Origin: JAHELQ01 sp965603365
Lineage (GTDB): Bacteria > Acidobacteriota > Aminicenantia > UBA2199
Reading direction: 5' to 3'
Length of the DNA: 64,000 bases
Assembly (NCBI GenBank): GCA_965603365.1
Contig: CBFDCR010000017.1
Span: 11,526 to 75,525 of the forward strand
The notes beneath the pieces were generated by a model. That model did not search any database. It was not told the origin of the DNA and saw nothing but the letters and a program-made list of their open reading frames with translations. The position numbers were made by a program, and so were the translations under genes. This document shows, in pieces, positions 60,088 through 64,000 of the stretch (its first letter is position 1; every line of letters starts with the position of its first letter).

Positions 60088-60345
60088 ATGAAGGTTACGC
60101 TGGAAATACCTGACAGCTATGCTTTGTATTTCAGCCTTGCCAATATGGAGAAGGAGTTTAAACTAAATACAGCATTGATGCTGGTCAAACAGGGAAGGAT
60201 CTCGGTATCCAAAGGTTCGGAATTGGCGGATATGACCATATACGATTTCTTAAAAGAGTGCAAGAAAAACGAGATTCCTGTAATCGATTACTCCAAAGAG
60301 GAGTTGACCCGGGAATTTGAAAACCTCAAGAGGGAAATGCTGTGA
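60088..60345 (+). CDS. UPF0175-family antitoxin
   Basis: An 85-residue protein. It matches UPF0175: VTLEIPDSYALYF, then a helix with MLVKQGRISVSKGSELADMTIYDFL (a helix-turn-helix-like region), then a charged tail (DYSKEELTREFENLKREML). UPF0175 genes usually precede PIN-domain toxins. It ends on ATGCTGTGA, overlapping the toxin start by four bases. Confidence 0.85.
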   Translation: MKVTLEIPDSYALYFSLANMEKEFKLNTALMLVKQGRISVSKGSELADMTIYDFLKECKKNEIPVIDYSKEELTREFENLKREML

Positions 60346-60818
60346 TTTTGGTGGCCGATAGTTCCGCCCTGATCGCATTATCGTTATGTAATGCGGTTCA
60401 CTTGCTTGATCAGTTATTTGAAAAGGTTATTGTTCCACCAGCAGTTTTCGACGAGATCACAAAAGAACATAAAAGGGAGAGCGTTGAACTATCCAATTAT
60501 TTAAAGGGCAAAATAGAGTCTGTTGATATAGATGATTATGTTATTACCGATTTCTTAGTAGGAAAGGGTGAGCTTGAGGCTGTTGCGGTGTATAAAAAAC
60601 TAAGGGCAGATAAATTCTTAGTCGATGATAAGCAAGCTCGAAAATTGGCCCAACTGAATGGATTGAATACTATCGGAAGCCTGGGTGTGCTTTTGATTGT
60701 TAAAGAGAAGGGGCTGATTGATCGAATAAAACCTAATGTAGAGAAAATTGTTAATTCTGATATTTACATAAAAAAGGACGTCATTGATTACGTATTAAGC
60801 CTCGCCGGCGAGAAATAA
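60342..60818 (+). CDS. DUF3368 PIN-like toxin
   Basis: A 158-residue protein from a GTG start. The PIN/DUF3368 features are VADSSALIALSLCNAVHLL (first acidic site), VPPAVFDEITKE, GKGELEAVAVYKK (second), and FLVDDKQARKLAQLNGL (third/fourth), then IGSLGVLLIVKEKGLI. The four acidic residues bind Mg/Mn for RNA cleavage. The pair with UPF0175 forms a VapBC-like module. Confidence 0.87.
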   Translation: MILVADSSALIALSLCNAVHLLDQLFEKVIVPPAVFDEITKEHKRESVELSNYLKGKIESVDIDDYVITDFLVGKGELEAVAVYKKLRADKFLVDDKQARKLAQLNGLNTIGSLGVLLIVKEKGLIDRIKPNVEKIVNSDIYIKKDVIDYVLSLAGEK

Positions 60819-60925
60819 GCCACTCTTTATTGCGCCCCCCGAAAGTGGGCCTTGAAAACCAGGAATTCCCGGTAGGTTGACAGGGGGGCGGTTTTCTTCT
60901 AAAATATCGGCTAAAGGAAATTTGA

Positions 60926-62002
60926 ATGAGAGATAGTGTGAATGCAAATGCAGCGGTGCTGAATAGGAATTTGCGGATCTTTTTCAAAGATGCCCTGCGA
61001 ATAGCCTTAAAATCTCCGGCCCAGGCACTCTCTTTTTTCAGGTCCATTGTCTGGTTAGGTAAGGCCGCCAGATTAAGAAAGAGTTGGAAGCGGCAGGGTG
61101 TTCTCATTCCCCCCATTTTAATGTTTAGTGTGACCAATGCGTGCAACCTCAATTGCCAGGGGTGCTACAACCGGTCATTTCATGAAGCCGATGGGGAAGA
61201 GTTGAGTGATGAAAAGCTGAGAGGCATCACGGAAGAGGCCAGCCAACTGGGTGTCTCTTTTTTTGTCATTGCCGGCGGTGAGCCTTTTTTGAGACCGGTT
61301 CTGCTGGACATCATGGAAGCGTACCCGGAAATCATCTTTCTTGTGTTTACCAATGGCACATTGATTGATGATGCCATGATAACAAAATTTAAAAAACAAA
61401 AGAATGTAGTACCCATGATCAGTCTTGAAGGCGACCAGGAAGAAACCGATCAACGGCGAGGAGAAGGCACTTTCAAACAGCTTCAGCAGACAATGACTCA
61501 AATGAACAAACTGGGTATTTTCTTTGGTCTTTCCTTAACACTGGTTAGGAAAAATTTCGAGGCCATTACCTGTGAAGAGTTTATCGAAAATTGCGCCCGT
61601 TTGGGCTGTAAGTTTTTTCTTTTCCTTGAATACACGCCGACTCAGGAAGGCACCGAAGACTGGGTGTTGACCGAAGGCCAGAGATCTCAGGTCAGGAATA
61701 TGATGCAAACGTACCGCTCAAAATATGCCGCCCTATTTATTGCCGTTCCCTGGGATGAAGATGATGTCGGCGGCTGTCTTTCGGCTGGCAGGGGTTTTGT
61801 TCATATCAATGCCAGGGGTGATCTCGAACCCTGCCCCTTTGCTCCTTTTTCGGACACAAACGTCCGGGAACACTCACTCAAAGAGGCTCTCCAATCCAAA
61901 TTGTGTGAAAAAATCCGGGAGATTCCCGAACTGTCCCGCGAGACCGGCGGCGGCTGCGTTTTGTGGAAGGAGCGGGAACTGGTGAAATCCCTGATCGATT
62001 AA
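60926..62002 (+). CDS. Radical SAM protein with SPASM-like C-terminus
   Basis: A 358-residue protein. AAGGA lies eight bases before the ATG. The radical SAM motif is CNLNCQGCYNR (residues about 73-83), preceded by ILMFSVTNA; the SAM site GGEPFLRP follows at about 118. GCLSAGRGFVHINARGDLEPCPFAPF with further Cys near GGGCVLW shows a second Fe-S-type C-terminal domain as in SPASM maturases. Such proteins often modify peptides or nucleotides. No precursor-like peptide is visible beside it, and it stands between a toxin-antitoxin pair and a decayed region. Confidence 0.87.
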   Translation: MRDSVNANAAVLNRNLRIFFKDALRIALKSPAQALSFFRSIVWLGKAARLRKSWKRQGVLIPPILMFSVTNACNLNCQGCYNRSFHEADGEELSDEKLRGITEEASQLGVSFFVIAGGEPFLRPVLLDIMEAYPEIIFLVFTNGTLIDDAMITKFKKQKNVVPMISLEGDQEETDQRRGEGTFKQLQQTMTQMNKLGIFFGLSLTLVRKNFEAITCEEFIENCARLGCKFFLFLEYTPTQEGTEDWVLTEGQRSQVRNMMQTYRSKYAALFIAVPWDEDDVGGCLSAGRGFVHINARGDLEPCPFAPFSDTNVREHSLKEALQSKLCEKIREIPELSRETGGGCVLWKERELVKSLID

Positions 62003-62123
62003 ATTAACAAATAACCAGGTTTTGTATTTTTTGTTAATTCGGAAAGATTGTGTAGGGGGCGCAGATCTGCGTCCCTTAAAAGGGAGAAGCGGTATATAAG
62101 AGGGAGATTAGATTAGATGTCAG

Positions 62124-62601
62124 AAAGGCGGTCCAGGCTGAAAGCCTTTATCGCTTCGGGGTAGGGTGAATTCGATTGTGAGGGGATGAAGGTTCCGCTG
62201 GTGAATCTGGTGGATTTCAAACTCAACGAGGAACTGCGGCACAAGCTTGAGACCAGCGACAACCCCATGGCCATGGTGGTTTGCGGCCCCAGGTGAAGAG
62301 CTTAGAGGCCAAAAAGAAGGACAGCGGGGAGCAGTACAATATCAAGTGGGAATTGTTCCGGGAGTTTCATCGTCGAAAGTATGGGCGGAAGCGAACCATG
62401 ACGCTGTTAAAATTCATGGACTGGATCATCCGTTTGCCGGAAGATCTGGAGGAGCGTTTAAGCGAAGAAATCATTAAATTAGAGGAGGAACAAAAAATGC
62501 CGTATATACCGACATGGGAAAGAAGAGCAAAAATGGAAGGGAAAGAAGAGAGGGGAGCGGGTGAACCGGTCTGTCAGGTAGTAGTGATGCCCCTGGGCTG
62601 A
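62124..62601 (+). pseudogene. Decayed Rpn-type nuclease/transposase (C-terminal part)
   Basis: The plus strand carries KVPLVNLVDFKLNEELRHK then, after a frame change near 62280-62300, QVKSLEAKKKDSGEQYN, FMDWIIRLPEDLEERLSEEI and MPYIPTWERRAKMEGKEE. This is the order seen in the C-terminal half of Rpn-related 'cytosolic/transposase' proteins. The start is missing, a stop falls at 62162-62164 in one frame, and the end runs into the opposite-strand relic. It is a different subfamily from the 4.95-kb gene. Confidence 0.65.
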
Positions 62602-62604
62602 CGG

Positions 62605-63250
62605 CGTGTCCGGCTGGACCTGGAAATGGGGACAGTGATTCCCGCCCTCCCGCAGCGCGTCGTAGTGGAGGTAGTGCTGCGAAGCCTTGAGCAGGTGGGT
62701 CTGAACCTGGCGGGAGAGCAGGCAAAAACGGTTGCGCTGCACCTGATGCGGCGGCAGGCTCCGCTCAAACGATGAACCGGAGACAGCAGCAAAGAGGTAA
62801 CTCCTATCGTCGGTGAAGATAAATAGGTTCTTCTGGGCACGGGATATTTTGACGTAAAAATCCTCCCGGCAGTTGATGCGGTTCTGCCAGGTATCGATGT
62901 TGATCAGGGAGTAGAGGTAGGAGTCCCCCTCAACCTTCCAGGTGGTGGTGGCATAGAAGTGATCCAGGTAGTTGTATTTGGCGGTATCCACCTCGATGGT
63001 TTTCACCGGGGCATCTCTTTCCGGCAGGGCCTCGACAGTCAGGCGGTTGAGGGCGATGCGGTCCTGGTTGGTGCCGGTGATGATGATGGAGTTCTGCTGC
63101 TCGGTGGGGGAAAGGTTGGTGTACATGTTGGCCATACAGTGGAACCGCTCGTCTGCATAGAAGACCTCAAAGGTGTTGGGCCGCAGCCACTGCAAACTTC
63201 GGCGGATGTACCTAAAAAGATAGATGTCGAGCAAAAAAAGATAGCCCATG
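62605..63250 (-). pseudogene. Decayed MobF/TraI-like relaxase helicase
   Basis: On the minus strand the frame 62479-63411 carries recognisable helicase parts of TrwC/TraI proteins: SIIITGTNQDRIALNRLTVEAL (nucleotide-sensing strand), HFYATTTWKVEGDSYLYSLI (the YAxTVHKxQG motif), and REDFYVKISRAQKNLFIFTDD (the final 'FYVALSRA' motif). The parts are closer than in intact proteins, so blocks were deleted; the ends of the frame are non-coding sense. No relaxase catalytic tyrosines or oriT were found. It shows that a conjugative element once lay here. Confidence 0.65.
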
Positions 63251-63419
63251 CACCCAAAAAAATAAACCTTGCTCTCCCAGACAGCCAAATCGCCACTCAA
63301 CCCAGGTCTACCCCAGCCCAAAACCGATCGCCCGTCCCTTTCGAGGCACCCGCGAGTCCAACTTCTCCGACTCTGCCGCACCGGCCAGGATAGCAGGCGC
63401 TGGATAGCCATGTCATCAC

Positions 63420-63575
63420 CTCCTCGAAGAGGTTCACCATCTCCGCCACGGCCTGGCGAAACAACATGGCGCTGCGCTGCAAGTCGGCATCGATGAGCAG
63501 GGTCTTAAACCCCCTGTCCGCCGCGATACAGGCAAAGTGGGTGGCGATGGTGGTCTTGCCCAACCCGCCCCCCAC
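63420..63575 (-). pseudogene. ParA/MinD-type ATPase fragment
   Basis: The minus strand reads MGGGLGKTTIATHFACIAADRG and TLLIDADLQRSAMLFRQAVAEM: a Walker A of the deviant KGGxGKTT kind and the LLIDADxQ motif of ParA ATPases. It stops being recognisable after about 50 residues and runs into the relaxase relic. Together they point to the remains of a plasmid or integrative element. Confidence 0.65.
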
Positions 63576-63639
63576 CTTATCTCAACCCTCCATCCCCAAA
63601 ACCCCCAATTCAAAAAAAATAAAAAAATTCCCTCCCTTC

Positions 63640-63975
63640 ACTTTAAACCCTCAACATTTCACATTCAAACCTGAAAGTTTCAGGTCGTGAGCTCAAATGT
63701 TCAGGTCGCAAGCTGAATAATTGAGGTCGCAAGCTCAAACTTTCAGCTCATGAGGTGAATGGTTGAACTCATTGCGTCAAATGTTGAGGTCGGGGAGGCA
63801 AATGCCGGGGTATTTCCGGCAGTGGCGGGGTTTTTATCTCGATGTTTCGAGTTTTCTGGCAAAAACGGGCTTTTATCTTGAAACGCTGCGATATTTTTGG
63901 CAATGTTGAGCCTTTTTCTTGAAACGCCGGGGGAATTTTGGCAGCGCGTGTTCTAGGTCAAGAAAAAACGGACAA
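63640..63975. repeat. Tandem array F, 16 units of exactly 21 bp
   Basis: Units begin every 21 bases from 63640 to 63955. The first eight share NGGTCGNNAGCTNAANNTT; good examples are GGTCGCAAGCTGAATAATTG at 63704 and GGTCGCAAGCTCAAACTTTC at 63725. From 63829 the units alternate between TTTTATCTTGAAACGC and ATTTTTGGCAANG types, giving a 42-bp higher order. The first type is shared with array C at 41.0 kb. The rest of 63576-64000 is C-rich or A-rich non-coding sequence; I see no gene. Confidence 0.9.
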
Positions 63976-64000
63976 AAAATCATTTTAATTACCCAACACC

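Noticed and set aside
1..64000. tRNA or rRNA genes
   Set aside because: No cloverleaf-like or ribosomal RNA-like stretch was recognised in the intergenic regions on reading by eye; a covariance search was not possible.

Overview
The window looks like a chromosomal segment of an uncultivated anaerobe. The best guess is a member of Candidatus Aminicenantes (OP8/Aminicenantota). This rests on style, not on a marker gene: many Ser/Thr kinases and TPR proteins, Rpn-type nucleases, M48/M2/C69 peptidases, Aminicenantes-like codon use, and RiPP genes with Bacteroidota-like leaders. No rRNA, tRNA or CRISPR was seen.

Layout. 0-6 kb: an unfinished secreted TPR protein, three small envelope proteins, a toxin-antitoxin pair with a broken toxin, an Rpn nuclease and a repeat array. 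6.3-15.6 kb (minus strand): a SIR2 deacylase and M2 metallopeptidase pair, then a sigma factor / anti-sigma / M48 protease unit. This is followed by an unannotated RiPP-precursor-like peptide and a propeller-type one-component regulator that is broken at a poly-C tract. 15.6-22.2 kb: two Ser/Thr kinases, a PP2C phosphatase, a C69 dipeptidase and a lipoprotein. 22.2-34.1 kb (minus strand): a class I lanthipeptide-like cluster. It has a precursor, two separate pairs of LanB glutamylation-type protein plus stand-alone elimination-type protein, a LanC cyclase with a C-terminal extension, an SDR and an isoprenylcysteine-methyltransferase-like protein; a second precursor leader is decayed. 34.2-40.8 kb: a kinase-TPR signalling protein and several exported proteins.

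41.5-46.8 kb (plus strand) is the most unusual unit. A tungsten/molybdenum aldehyde ferredoxin oxidoreductase (AFOR) is split into two polypeptides. Its N-terminal domain is fused to a NuoE-like module, and its C-terminal domains are fused to a NuoG/HydA-like iron-sulfur front end. Between them lies a NuoF-like protein that has lost its whole FMN/NAD(H) region. ThiF- and ThiS/MoaD-like genes follow, as is usual for pterin-cofactor assembly. 47-48.7 kb holds an OLD-family ATPase-TOPRIM protein. 48.8-55.7 kb holds an APC permease with USP domains and a five-gene ABC-2 exporter operon. 56-62 kb holds two toxin-antitoxin pairs, an oversized cysteine-rich pyruvate kinase and a radical SAM protein. 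62.1-63.6 kb is a graveyard of Rpn, MobF-relaxase and ParA fragments.

A second theme crosses the window. At least six intergenic arrays have a 21-bp (or 21+22-bp) period, which is two turns of the DNA helix. Their sequences differ from locus to locus, but one pair (5.9 kb and 55.8 kb) is the same array in inverted orientation, and parts of others are shared. They lie beside promoters, toxin-antitoxin genes and mobile-gene relics.
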